Shown: in pieces, positions 7,943 to 16,100 of the stretch
How the letters are laid out: the number at the start of each line of letters is the position of its first letter
Numbering within the stretch: position 1 is the stretch's first letter
Origin: Pseudonocardia sp. SCN 73-27
Lineage (GTDB): Bacteria > Actinomycetota > Actinomycetes > Mycobacteriales > Pseudonocardiaceae
Assembly: GCA_001725415.1 (NCBI GenBank)
Contig: MEGH01000034.1
Location: 1 to 64,000 of the forward strand
DNA length: 64,000 nt
Reading direction: 5' to 3'
The notes under the pieces: model-generated
Told to the model about the DNA's origin: nothing
Seen by the model: the letters and a program-made list of their open reading frames with translations, nothing else
Databases searched by the model: none
Translations under genes and position numbers: made by a program

Positions 7943-9079
7943 ATGCAGGACCGAACAGATGACCACTCGCCCGGCCGGGTGGACCGTGGGTCCGCCCGGC
8001 CGGGCCGACACCGCGGTCACCGGGTCCGGATCGGGCTGCTGACCGATCCTGGTGCGGCCGCCGCGGTCGCGGCCGCGTTGGAACCCGACCTGTCGGAGGT
8101 GCTCGCCGGTGAGATCGACGACTCCACCGAATGGGTCGTGACCAGCCGGACCTGTGAGATCCCCCTCGACGACGAGGGACTGGTCCCGTTGGAGTTGCTC
8201 GCCCAGGAGCACCGCGAACGGCAGGAATGGGACGTCATGATCGTCGTCACCGACCTGCCCCGCCGGGTCGGGACCCGCCCGGTCGCCACCGTCGTGCGTG
8301 GGAGTGCGCGCACCGGGATGGTCTCGCTGCCCGGGCTCGGGGCCCTGGGCGTGCGCCGGCGGGCGCGGCGGGCCGTCGTCCACCTCGTACGGGCCCTCTC
8401 CGGACACGAAGGCCACTCCGACGGAGAACAGCCGGCGGATATCCCCCGGTTGAGCCCGCTGCGCCACATCGACGCGGACGAGGACACCGACGCGCATCTC
8501 GCCCTTGTCGGGCTGCGCGGCAGGCTACGGCTGCTTGCCGGGATGGTGCGCGACAACCGCCCGTGGCGCCTGGTACCCCATCTGTCCAGCGCCACCGCGG
8601 CGGCCGCCGCGACCGGCGCCTACGCCGTCGTGACCACGACGTTCTGGATGATGTCGAACTCGTTGTCCTCGCTACGGCTGCTGCTCATCTCGGTGGTGGC
8701 GATCGTGGCCATGGCAACGTGGCTGATCACCTACAACCATCTCTGGGACCGGCCGCCCGACAAGGACGCGCGGGCCAAGGCGGTGCTCTACAACGCCGCC
8801 ACGGTGATCACGATGATCTTCGGGGTCACCTGTATGTACGTGCTCCTCTACCTTGCGGCGCTGCTCGTGGCACTCGTGCTCATCGATCCGAACTACTTCG
8901 CCGCGCAGCTGCACCGGCCCGTCTCGTTCGGCACCTACTTGAAGCTGGTGTGGTTGGCGAGCTCGGTCGGCATCGTGGCGGGGGCACTCGGCTCCAGCCT
9001 CGAGAGCGAGGACGCCGTCCGGAAGGCGACCTACGGCAGACGTGAGCTCGAGCGGCAGCGCGGCCGCGACTCGACGTAG
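7943..9079 (+). CDS. Unknown membrane protein with N-terminal soluble domain
   Basis: This 378-residue protein is not a family I can name. After an Arg/His-rich N-terminus, residues about 25-190 form a soluble alpha/beta-like domain (VRIGLLTDPGAAAAVAAAL, later WDVMIVVTDLPRR). Residues 205-350 carry four or five hydrophobic helices, for example LLLISVVAIVAMATW and MYVLLYLAALLVALVLI, ending in a charged tail. ATG at 7943 follows AAAGGGGGC. It begins 48 bp after the dehydrogenase operon and may be co-transcribed. Topology suggests a cytoplasmic sensor or regulatory domain tethered to the membrane. Confidence 0.75.
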   Translation: MQDRTDDHSPGRVDRGSARPGRHRGHRVRIGLLTDPGAAAAVAAALEPDLSEVLAGEIDDSTEWVVTSRTCEIPLDDEGLVPLELLAQEHRERQEWDVMIVVTDLPRRVGTRPVATVVRGSARTGMVSLPGLGALGVRRRARRAVVHLVRALSGHEGHSDGEQPADIPRLSPLRHIDADEDTDAHLALVGLRGRLRLLAGMVRDNRPWRLVPHLSSATAAAAATGAYAVVTTTFWMMSNSLSSLRLLLISVVAIVAMATWLITYNHLWDRPPDKDARAKAVLYNAATVITMIFGVTCMYVLLYLAALLVALVLIDPNYFAAQLHRPVSFGTYLKLVWLASSVGIVAGALGSSLESEDAVRKATYGRRELERQRGRDST

Positions 9080-9245
9080 CTGCGCCGCTCTCGGCCCGGT
9101 CGCGGCGAGCTGACGGTGTTCCGGGTGTCATCCGCGGTGTTCGACACAGACGGAGACCGCGGGCCGCGTGACCCGCGCCCGTGAGTCGCCGGGCGATCCG
9201 GCTCCACACGCGCCGCACATCAACACTGTTATGACCGTAAAGTCG

Positions 9246-9286
9246 TAGGACAACTGTTGACTATCGTCTTGTGGTCCCCATAGTGT
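9246..9286 (+). promoter_or_regulatory. Candidate promoter with overlapping palindromic operator before the MFS-led operon
   Basis: Within the 321-bp gene-free stretch 9080-9400 a near-perfect palindrome TAGGACAACTGTTGACTA (9246-9263; core CAAC-T-GTTG) overlaps a TTGACT -35-like hexamer (9257-9262), followed 18 bp later by TAGTGT (9281-9286). The local AT content contrasts with its surroundings. A GntR/FCD regulator is encoded as the second gene downstream, and regulators of that family bind short palindromes overlapping promoters, so autoregulation of this operon is a fair inference. Nothing else was seen in the stretch. Confidence 0.45.
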
Positions 9287-9400
9287 CTGTCCGTCAGCTG
9301 GTCCGGCCGGTTACGGCCTGGCAGCGGGTCCTGCCGCACTAGCCCTCGGAGCATCGCGCCGACGGGGTCATCGTTTGTCAGCCACCTCCCTTGGAGGTCC

Positions 9401-10756
9401 GTGCCTTCGGAGGCATCGGTGTCCAACAGAACGAGCAGGGTCGCCCTCGGGACGTTCATCGGGACGACCATCGAGTGGTACGACTTCTTCCTCTACGGAA
9501 CCGCCAGCGCGCTCATCTTCAGCAAACTGTTCTTCCCGTCGTTCGACCCTCTCACCGGAACGCTCCTGTCGTTCGCGACGTTCGGGGTCGCGTTCGCCGC
9601 GCGGCCGCTGGGCGGCGTCATCTTCGGCCATTTCGGCGACCGGTTGGGGCGCAAGCCGATGCTGGTCATCACCCTGGTCATGATGGGTGTGGCAACCGGC
9701 CTCGTCGGCGTTCTGCCCGGCTACGCGACCATCGGTGTGGCTGCGCCGTTGCTCCTCGTCGCGCTGCGCATCGTGCAAGGAATCGCGGTGGGCGGTGAGT
9801 ACGGTGGCGCTGTTCTCATGGCGGTCGAACATGCAGGTGAGCGGCGCCGCGGCTTCTTCGGCAGTTGGGTTCAGGCCGGTTCCCCGGCGGGCCTCATCCT
9901 GTCGAACCTCGCCTTCCTCGCGGTCACTCAACTGCCTGAGGATCAGCTGTTCTCGTGGGGTTGGCGTATCCCGTTCCTCGCCAGTTTCATCCTCGTCGCT
10001 GTGGGGCTCGTCATCCGCCTCACCCTGGAGGAGAGTCCTAAGTTCGAGGTCGCCCTCGAACGGGCCGGCCGCGTCTCGGCGCCGATCGTCGTCGTCGTAC
10101 GCGAGCACTGGAAGTCGGTCCTGCTGACCGCAGGTGCCTACATCAGCACAGGTGTGACGGTGTACGGCGCTGCAGTCTTCAGCTTGAACTACGCGTCGAC
10201 GACGGTCGGGTTCTCGCGGACCCAGGCCCTGATGTTGATCACTCTCGGTCAGGTGCTCGCCCTGGTCGCCATCCCGACATTCGGGAGCTTGTCGGACCGC
10301 CTCGGCCTTCGGCGGGTATTCATCGGCGGCGTGATCGGAATGATCCTGCTGGCCTTCCCGTGGCTGTGGCTGCTGAACACCGGATCGTTCGGTCTCGCCC
10401 TTCTCGGCTATTGCCTGCTGTTCATCCCGTACAGCGCCGCGTACGCGTCGATGGCTGCATTCTTCGCCAGTGTCTACGACACACGGGTGGGCTACTCCGG
10501 ATTCTCGTTGGGCTACCAGCTCGGCACCGTGGTGGGAAGCGGGCTGGCCCCGATCATCGCTGCTCAGCTCGTCGCGAGCACCGGGACTGTGGCATCGGTC
10601 GGGTGGTACATGGTGCTCGTCGGCATCGTGTCACTCTTGAGCGCCATCTACCTCGGACGCTCCCGGCGGGGTCCGGTGTCCGTCGACGCCGCACCCACCG
10701 GGAATTCGGACGCCGAGGTGCGCGTGGCGCACAACGACGCCACGCGCGGCGACTGA
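9401..10756 (+). CDS. MFS transporter, metabolite:H+ symporter (MHS/ShiA-KgtP-like) type
   Basis: The 451-residue protein has about twelve membrane helices. Residues near 20-30 read GTFIGTTIEWYDFFLYG, the hallmark of the MHS subfamily that carries carboxylates such as shikimate, alpha-ketoglutarate, citrate or proline/betaine. The MFS loop 2-3 motif appears as GDRLGRKP, with GIAVGGEYGGA in helix 4 also typical. The GTG at 9401 is preceded by TTGGAGG. As first gene of the operon to 20236 it probably imports the pathway substrate, likely a small organic acid or zwitterion; the exact solute is not readable. Confidence 0.87.
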   Translation: MPSEASVSNRTSRVALGTFIGTTIEWYDFFLYGTASALIFSKLFFPSFDPLTGTLLSFATFGVAFAARPLGGVIFGHFGDRLGRKPMLVITLVMMGVATGLVGVLPGYATIGVAAPLLLVALRIVQGIAVGGEYGGAVLMAVEHAGERRRGFFGSWVQAGSPAGLILSNLAFLAVTQLPEDQLFSWGWRIPFLASFILVAVGLVIRLTLEESPKFEVALERAGRVSAPIVVVVREHWKSVLLTAGAYISTGVTVYGAAVFSLNYASTTVGFSRTQALMLITLGQVLALVAIPTFGSLSDRLGLRRVFIGGVIGMILLAFPWLWLLNTGSFGLALLGYCLLFIPYSAAYASMAAFFASVYDTRVGYSGFSLGYQLGTVVGSGLAPIIAAQLVASTGTVASVGWYMVLVGIVSLLSAIYLGRSRRGPVSVDAAPTGNSDAEVRVAHNDATRGD

Positions 10757-10795
10757 CGTCCGAAAGGTCTCATCGAGGGGTTGGGGGTCGTCGCG

Positions 10796-11581
10796 GTGCC
10801 TTTCACGCCGTTGTCGTCGGGAAGTCGTTCGGACGCGGTGCGCGAGCAGCTGCAGGCCGCCATCGCCGGTGGGGAGTACCGGCCGGGTGACAAGCTGCCG
10901 ACCGAGGGAGAGCTGGCGGCGGAGTTCGGCGTCAGCCGGGTGAGTGTGCGGGAGGCACTCCGGACACTGCAGGCATTGGGGCTCGTCGAGGTTCACCACG
11001 GCCGCGGCAGTTTCGTCACCCGGGGTCCGGGCGACCGATATGTGGAGCCGTTCGCGAGTTGGCTGCAGGTCCACCGGGACGAGATCGTCGATCTGTCGAA
11101 GGTCCGCGGTGCGTTGGACGAGCTCGCCGCGGCGGAAGCGGCGACATCCGGGACGGCCCCGCAGCTTGTCGGCATCTCCGACCTGCACGAGCAGTTCTCC
11201 GCCGCCGCGCGGACGCCCGACATTCACATCGAGGAGTTGGTCGAGCTCGACGTGAGCTTCCACGAAGCCATCGCGGATGCGAGTGGAAGTGCTCTGCTGA
11301 CGACGCTGCTCTCCGAGCTCAACACCCTGTTCACCGACTCTCGGCGCGCCGCCTTCGGCTTGTCAGGGCGAGCGCTGCAGTCGGCTTCGGAGCACGCGGC
11401 GATCGTCGCTGCGATCCAGGCGAGGGACCCGGACGGCGCGCGGCAGGCTGCCGCGCGACATCTCGCGTCCACCCGCACCACATTCACCGATCCGGCGTTC
11501 CTCCGCGAGCTCGCGGAGGTCACGGACACCACCGAGACCGAGGACGACTCGGCCCGCGGTCGCGGCGCCGACAAGGAGTGA
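10796..11581 (+). CDS. GntR-family transcriptional regulator, FadR/FCD subfamily
   Basis: The N-terminal winged helix (GDKLPTEGELAAEFGVSRVS, then ALRTLQALGLVEVHHGRGS) is a standard GntR DNA-binding domain, and the following ~160 residues form the all-helical FCD ligand domain with metal-binding-type histidines (SFHEAIADAS, EHAAIVAAI, AAARHLAST). FCD regulators usually sense organic acids or sugar acids and repress the adjoining operon. I chose GTG 10796, which has GAGGGG-rich sequence upstream; an in-frame TTG at 10781 would add five residues. The likely operator is the palindrome at 9246-9263. Confidence 0.87.
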   Translation: MPFTPLSSGSRSDAVREQLQAAIAGGEYRPGDKLPTEGELAAEFGVSRVSVREALRTLQALGLVEVHHGRGSFVTRGPGDRYVEPFASWLQVHRDEIVDLSKVRGALDELAAAEAATSGTAPQLVGISDLHEQFSAAARTPDIHIEELVELDVSFHEAIADASGSALLTTLLSELNTLFTDSRRAAFGLSGRALQSASEHAAIVAAIQARDPDGARQAAARHLASTRTTFTDPAFLRELAEVTDTTETEDDSARGRGADKE

Positions 11582-11583
11582 GA

Positions 11584-12738
11584 ATGCAGATCACCGGTGC
11601 CGACTTCTTCATCGTGAGGCTCCCGAAGCGCCGCGAGCACACCTGGGCGTCCAACATCAAGCTGACGATCGGCCGGCACGTGCTCGTCCGCCTCCAGACC
11701 GACGAAGGCATCGTGGGCTGGGGCGAGTCGCCCGCACTGCCCACGTGGGGCGGGGCCAACGGCCGGAACTACGGAGAGACCGCGGAAACCGTGGTGCACG
11801 TCGGGCGGGACCACCTGCTCCCGGCGATCACCGGCTGCGACCCGATCCACATCGCGGCCATCCACGACCGGATGGACAAGGCGATCAAGGGTAATCCGTA
11901 CGCGAAGGCGGCGATCGACATCGCCTGTCACGACGCTGCCGGCAAAGCCCTGAACCAGCCGGTCTGGGCGCTTCTCGGCGGTAGGGCTCGTGAAGGAGTC
12001 CTCGTCGCTCACTCCCTCGGGTTGATGCCCACGCAACAGTGCGTCGACGAGGCCGTGGCCGCCGTCGAGGAGGGCGCCCGCACCATCAAGGTCAAGACCG
12101 GCCGCGACGGCCGCCGTGATGTCGAGGTCGTCGCGAAGCTGCGAGATGCACTCGGTCCGGACGTCCAGATCCGTGTCGACGGCAACGAGGGCTACGCGAC
12201 CGTCCACGAAGCCATCGCGGTGACGCGGGCCCAGGAGGAGTTCGACATCCTGCTGTGCGAGCAGCCCGTGGCCGGAGCCAAGGGGCTCGCCCGGGTCGCA
12301 GCCGCGATCTCGGCGCCGGTCATGGCCGACGAGTCGGCGTGGAACGCGCTGGACATCATCGAACTCGATCAGACCGATGCGGCCGCCTGCTACTCCCTCT
12401 ACACGACGAAACCTGGCGGCTTGTACCGCGCTCGGCAGCAGGCCGACGTGGCCGCGACCCTCGGGATGTACTCCGACATCGGCGGTTCCATCGAGATGGG
12501 TGTCGGCAATGCTGCCAACCTGCACCTCGGCGTCGCGATGCAGACCTCCTGGCTGCCCAGCGTCTGCCCGGTCACGACGGTCAAGGGAACCGAAGGACCG
12601 TCGGTCGCGAACGTGTTCTACACCGACGACATCGTCACCGAGCCGTTCCGGTTCGTCGACGGCCAACTGCTGCCACCGGATGGCCCGGGGCTCGGGGTCG
12701 AGGTCGACATGGACAAGGTCGAGGCCTACCTCGACTGA
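11584..12738 (+). CDS. Mandelate racemase/muconate lactonizing enzyme family protein (enolase superfamily)
   Basis: The protein of 384 residues carries the enolase-superfamily catalytic set: the KxK motif as K169 and K171 (TIKVKTGRD), metal ligands D199 (RVDGNEGY), E226 (CEQPV) and D249/E250 (MADESAW), and a second-face lysine K276 (TTKPGG). That pattern is of the MLE subgroup (cycloisomerase, dipeptide epimerase, N-succinylamino acid racemase) more than of mandelate racemase. It abstracts the proton alpha to a carboxylate. ATG 11584 starts two bases after the GntR stop, with AAGGAG upstream. The reaction is unassigned. Confidence 0.87.
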   Translation: MQITGADFFIVRLPKRREHTWASNIKLTIGRHVLVRLQTDEGIVGWGESPALPTWGGANGRNYGETAETVVHVGRDHLLPAITGCDPIHIAAIHDRMDKAIKGNPYAKAAIDIACHDAAGKALNQPVWALLGGRAREGVLVAHSLGLMPTQQCVDEAVAAVEEGARTIKVKTGRDGRRDVEVVAKLRDALGPDVQIRVDGNEGYATVHEAIAVTRAQEEFDILLCEQPVAGAKGLARVAAAISAPVMADESAWNALDIIELDQTDAAACYSLYTTKPGGLYRARQQADVAATLGMYSDIGGSIEMGVGNAANLHLGVAMQTSWLPSVCPVTTVKGTEGPSVANVFYTDDIVTEPFRFVDGQLLPPDGPGLGVEVDMDKVEAYLD

Positions 12739-12799
12739 TGGCCGCTGGTGTCTCGACCCATGACGACACCGTGATCGATCGACGAAAGGAACCCAGGGC

Positions 12800-13924
12800 A
12801 TGACGTCGACAGGGGTCGCCGTACTCGGCGCCGGGAACGGTGGACTTGCCGCTGCCGCGGATCTGACACTACGAGGGCACGAGGTTCGCCTGTTCAGCAG
12901 GACGGATCAGGCGCTGGCCCCGATCCGTGGGGCCGGAGGTCTGTCGCTGGAGGGCACTGCCGGGAGCGGCTTCGCCCGGCCGACGCTGGTCACGAGCGAC
13001 CTCGCCGCCGCCGTGGACGGTGCGGAGGTGGTGATGCTCGTCGTTCCCTCGACCGCGCTCGCCACCTACGGGCGACTGCTCGCCCCCCACCTGCGCAATG
13101 ATCAGGTGGTGTTCCTCAATCCTGGTGGGACGGGAGGATCCCTCGCGTTCGCTGCGGCCGCCCGGGCCGCCGGCCTCATGGGCGATCTCTTGGTCTGCGA
13201 GACGTCGACTCTGACCTACGCGTGCCGCATCACGGGCCCCGCAGCGGTGCGCATCTCCAACGTCGCGCCCAAGCTGCCGTTCGCCGCGTTCCCGGCGCGA
13301 CACGGCGCGCGGGTGGAGGAGGCCGTCACAGCCCTGTACCCCGCGATCGACCGCTGGGCCAACGTCCTGCAGACCGGTCTGGCGAACCTCAACGCGATCG
13401 AGCATCCGCCGCAGGCCCTGCTCAACACAGGCTGGATCGAGCACACACAGGGCGACTTCTACTTCTACTACGAGGGCACGACCCCGTCGGTCGGCCGCGT
13501 CATCGACCGCGTCGACGAGGAGCGCCTGGCTCTCGCCACCGCGCTCGGGAGCCCGGTGAAGCCCTTCGTCGATGCCTTCTGCGATGCGGGGTACACGACG
13601 GCGGAGGCGGCTGCCACAGGAAGCGCTCACACGGCGCTGCAGTGTTCCGAACCGAACCGCTGGTTCAAGAGTCCTCCGTCGCTGGACCATCGGTATGTCC
13701 ACGAGGACGTCGGACACGGGTTGGTGCCGTGGTCGGAATGGGCGCGGATGGTGGGGACGCCGACCCCCGTGATCGACAGCCTGATCACCATCGGCGGCGC
13801 GGTGACCGGGCGGAACTACCGGGCCGACGGCCTCACGTCCTCGGCCATGGGCGTCGAAGGGCTCGACCGGGCGGGGCTTGAGGCGTTCCTCACCGACGGC
13901 CCCTGGGAAGCGGTGACACGATGA
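12800..13924 (+). CDS. Opine (octopine/nopaline) dehydrogenase-family NAD(P)-dependent oxidoreductase
   Basis: The 374-residue protein begins with a Rossmann motif VAVLGAGNGG and ends with a helical opine-dehydrogenase domain. The segment LNAIEHPPQALLNTGWIE carries the His that serves as catalytic residue in this family (Asn/His after a helix start). Family members reductively couple or oxidatively split N-(carboxyalkyl) amino acids. Together with the enolase-superfamily gene before it and the M24 hydrolase after it, this hints at a substrate with an amino-acid-like N-substituted carboxylate; that is inference. ATG 12800 follows GAAAGGAA. Its stop overlaps the next ATG. Confidence 0.83.
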   Translation: MTSTGVAVLGAGNGGLAAAADLTLRGHEVRLFSRTDQALAPIRGAGGLSLEGTAGSGFARPTLVTSDLAAAVDGAEVVMLVVPSTALATYGRLLAPHLRNDQVVFLNPGGTGGSLAFAAAARAAGLMGDLLVCETSTLTYACRITGPAAVRISNVAPKLPFAAFPARHGARVEEAVTALYPAIDRWANVLQTGLANLNAIEHPPQALLNTGWIEHTQGDFYFYYEGTTPSVGRVIDRVDEERLALATALGSPVKPFVDAFCDAGYTTAEAAATGSAHTALQCSEPNRWFKSPPSLDHRYVHEDVGHGLVPWSEWARMVGTPTPVIDSLITIGGAVTGRNYRADGLTSSAMGVEGLDRAGLEAFLTDGPWEAVTR

Positions 13925-14970
13925 CCGAACAGCCGGACGCGGGCGGGCTCGCCGTCGACTTCTGCTTCCTGCCGACCGGGCCGGTGTCCGAGGTCGCCGC
14001 TCTCGCCGCCCTCGGCGAGCAGCTGGGCTTCCGATGCATGTGGATCCCGGATCAGGGCTTCTACCGGGACCCGTTCCTGCTGGCAGGCGCCGCGGCAGCC
14101 GCGACGACCTCGATCGAGGTGGGCATCGGCATCACCATGCCGCTGACGCGCCATCCCGTGCAGATCGCGCGCGCGGCCGCCACGCTCGACGAGATGTCGG
14201 GGGGACGGCTGCGCCTCGGGCTGGGCAGCGGAAACATCGAGCACGTCGTCCGGCCCATGGGCCTGCCCACCCGCGACACCGTCCGCCGGGTACGCGAGGG
14301 CCTCGACGACGTCACGGCGCTGCTGCGCGGAGAAGCGATCAGCTACACCGACGAGACGCCCCGACGGGTCGCCCTCGACTTCACCGCATCCCGGGTCATG
14401 CCGATCTACGTTGGCGCACGAGGCCCCAAGATGCTCCGGATGGCCGGTTCCCGCGCCGACGGGGTACTCGTCGAGTCGCTGTTCAACGGTGGCGGCCCCG
14501 AACACGCCCTCGAACAGATCATGGGCGGCCGCGCCGAGGCCGAAGCCACTCTTGCGGCGCCCGACGTGGTGGCCTGGCAGGTCGTCGTGGCCACCGACGA
14601 TCCGCAGCAGGAGATCGACGCCTATCGACCGTGGATCGCCCACATCCTGCAGGGAGGACCGGTCGACGCCCTCACCCGGGTCGGGGTGCCGGAGGACACC
14701 GTGCTCGCGGTCCGCGCCGCCGGGTCCGACGGCCGGACGGACGACGCCGTTGCGGCGGTCACCGACGACGCCGTCCGAGCCCTCGTCATGATCGGGACGA
14801 GCGACGAGATCGTCGAGAGATTCCGCGACCTCCGCCGTCGGGGATGTACCTCGGTGAGCGTTCTCAACACCAAGGGCGTCGCGGAGACCGCGGCGAACCT
14901 GACCCGCATCGGTACGACCGTTCTCCCCGCGCTCGCGGCGACGCGGCCGACCACCCCCGTAGGAGGCTGA
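13921..14970 (+). CDS. LLM-class flavin-dependent oxidoreductase
   Basis: The 349-residue protein is a luciferase-like monooxygenase-fold enzyme: PDQGFYRDPFLL, a beta-strand EVGIGITMPLTRHP, the LDEMSGGRLRLGLGSG stretch typical of the family, then YVGARGPKMLRMAG. Members bind FMN or coenzyme F420. The N-terminal RLRLGLGSG and MLRMAG motifs are common to methylenetetrahydromethanopterin reductase-like proteins, so F420 is possible. The start ATGA overlaps the preceding stop. Role in the pathway (oxygenation or F420-dependent reduction) cannot be decided from sequence. Confidence 0.85.
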   Translation: MTEQPDAGGLAVDFCFLPTGPVSEVAALAALGEQLGFRCMWIPDQGFYRDPFLLAGAAAAATTSIEVGIGITMPLTRHPVQIARAAATLDEMSGGRLRLGLGSGNIEHVVRPMGLPTRDTVRRVREGLDDVTALLRGEAISYTDETPRRVALDFTASRVMPIYVGARGPKMLRMAGSRADGVLVESLFNGGGPEHALEQIMGGRAEAEATLAAPDVVAWQVVVATDDPQQEIDAYRPWIAHILQGGPVDALTRVGVPEDTVLAVRAAGSDGRTDDAVAAVTDDAVRALVMIGTSDEIVERFRDLRRRGCTSVSVLNTKGVAETAANLTRIGTTVLPALAATRPTTPVGG

Positions 14971-14974
14971 CACA

Positions 14975-16084
14975 GTGGACCTCGCCATCATGCGGCGGCA
15001 CCAGGCCGCGATGGAATCGCACGGACTCGACGCGATGATCGCGGTGTCCACCGACAACGTGGCCTACGGAGCCGGGTACACCGTCCCGTCGCAAGCTCTG
15101 GGCATGCGTCACCGTCAGTTCGCGGTGCTGGCCACCTCGGCCGGTGACTCCGCCATGCTGCTGACCACCAATGAGGTCGACGAGGCCGGGGAACGTAGCC
15201 CCATCACCTCTCTCGTCGGGTACGACGAGTTCACCGAGGACCCGATGCAGACGCTGGCTGCGATGATCCGCGATCGCGGGCTGGCCGAGGCCGTCATCGG
15301 GGTCGAGCTCGACGTCCTCCCGGCCAACCGCTGGGAGCGGCTGCGCAAGGAGCTTCCGCGCGCGACGTTCATGCCGGCCGCGCCCGCCTACGACGACGCC
15401 CGCATGATCAAGACGGAGACCGAGATCGCCCACCTGCGTGCCGCCGCGGAGATCGCGATGGACGGCCAGCTCAGTGCGCACCGGTCGTTCCGCGAGGGCC
15501 TCACCGAGCAGGAGGCGTACCGGCTGCTCGCCGACGAGATGCTGACCCGCGGTGCGGAGAAGATCGTCATGATCCAGGTCGCTGCGGGAGCCCGCAGCAC
15601 GTTGTCGAACCCGTCGCCGGGCGGGACCCGGTTCGTCGCCGGCGAGGCGGTCAAGGTCGACGTGTTCGTCAGCCGCGCCGGGTATCTCTCCGACACCGGC
15701 CGATCGGTGCTGATCGGGCATTCCACCCGGCGTCAGCGGGAGACCTGGGCGAAGATGAACGACGTCATGGATCTGCTTCGCGACGCCGTCCGGCCGGGGG
15801 CGACGACAGGGGAGCTGTGGTCGTTGTTCGTGAGCGAGTTCGAACGTCGTGGGCTGTCGCCGGCGATCCGGTTCCTGGGCCACGGCCTCGGTCTGGGGCT
15901 GCACGAGGAGCCCTATATCGCCGCTCACGCGGACACCGTCCTCGAACCCGGGATGGTCTTCGCGATCGAGCCCATCTGTGTCGACGAGGGCAACGGCTAC
16001 CACCTGGAGGACATCCTCCTTGTCACCGACTCCGGCCACGAGAACCTCACCCCCCGTTTCTCCCGTGACCTCGTCGTCTGCTGA
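14975..16084 (+). CDS. M24-family metallohydrolase (Xaa-Pro dipeptidase/creatinase fold)
   Basis: Of 369 residues the first ~130 are the creatinase N-terminal domain and the rest the pita-bread M24 domain. The metal-site pattern is present: KVDVFVSRAGYLSDTGRS supplies two Asp, GHGLGLGLHEEP a His, and AIEPICV and LEDILLV two Glu. Thus it should be a dinuclear-metal peptidase-type enzyme and not the metal-free creatinase, which lacks these ligands. It could cleave an imide or amide bond in the pathway intermediate. GTG 14975 follows AGGAGG. Confidence 0.85.
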   Translation: MDLAIMRRHQAAMESHGLDAMIAVSTDNVAYGAGYTVPSQALGMRHRQFAVLATSAGDSAMLLTTNEVDEAGERSPITSLVGYDEFTEDPMQTLAAMIRDRGLAEAVIGVELDVLPANRWERLRKELPRATFMPAAPAYDDARMIKTETEIAHLRAAAEIAMDGQLSAHRSFREGLTEQEAYRLLADEMLTRGAEKIVMIQVAAGARSTLSNPSPGGTRFVAGEAVKVDVFVSRAGYLSDTGRSVLIGHSTRRQRETWAKMNDVMDLLRDAVRPGATTGELWSLFVSEFERRGLSPAIRFLGHGLGLGLHEEPYIAAHADTVLEPGMVFAIEPICVDEGNGYHLEDILLVTDSGHENLTPRFSRDLVVC

Positions 16085-16100
16085 GCGGAGCCACCTGCTG

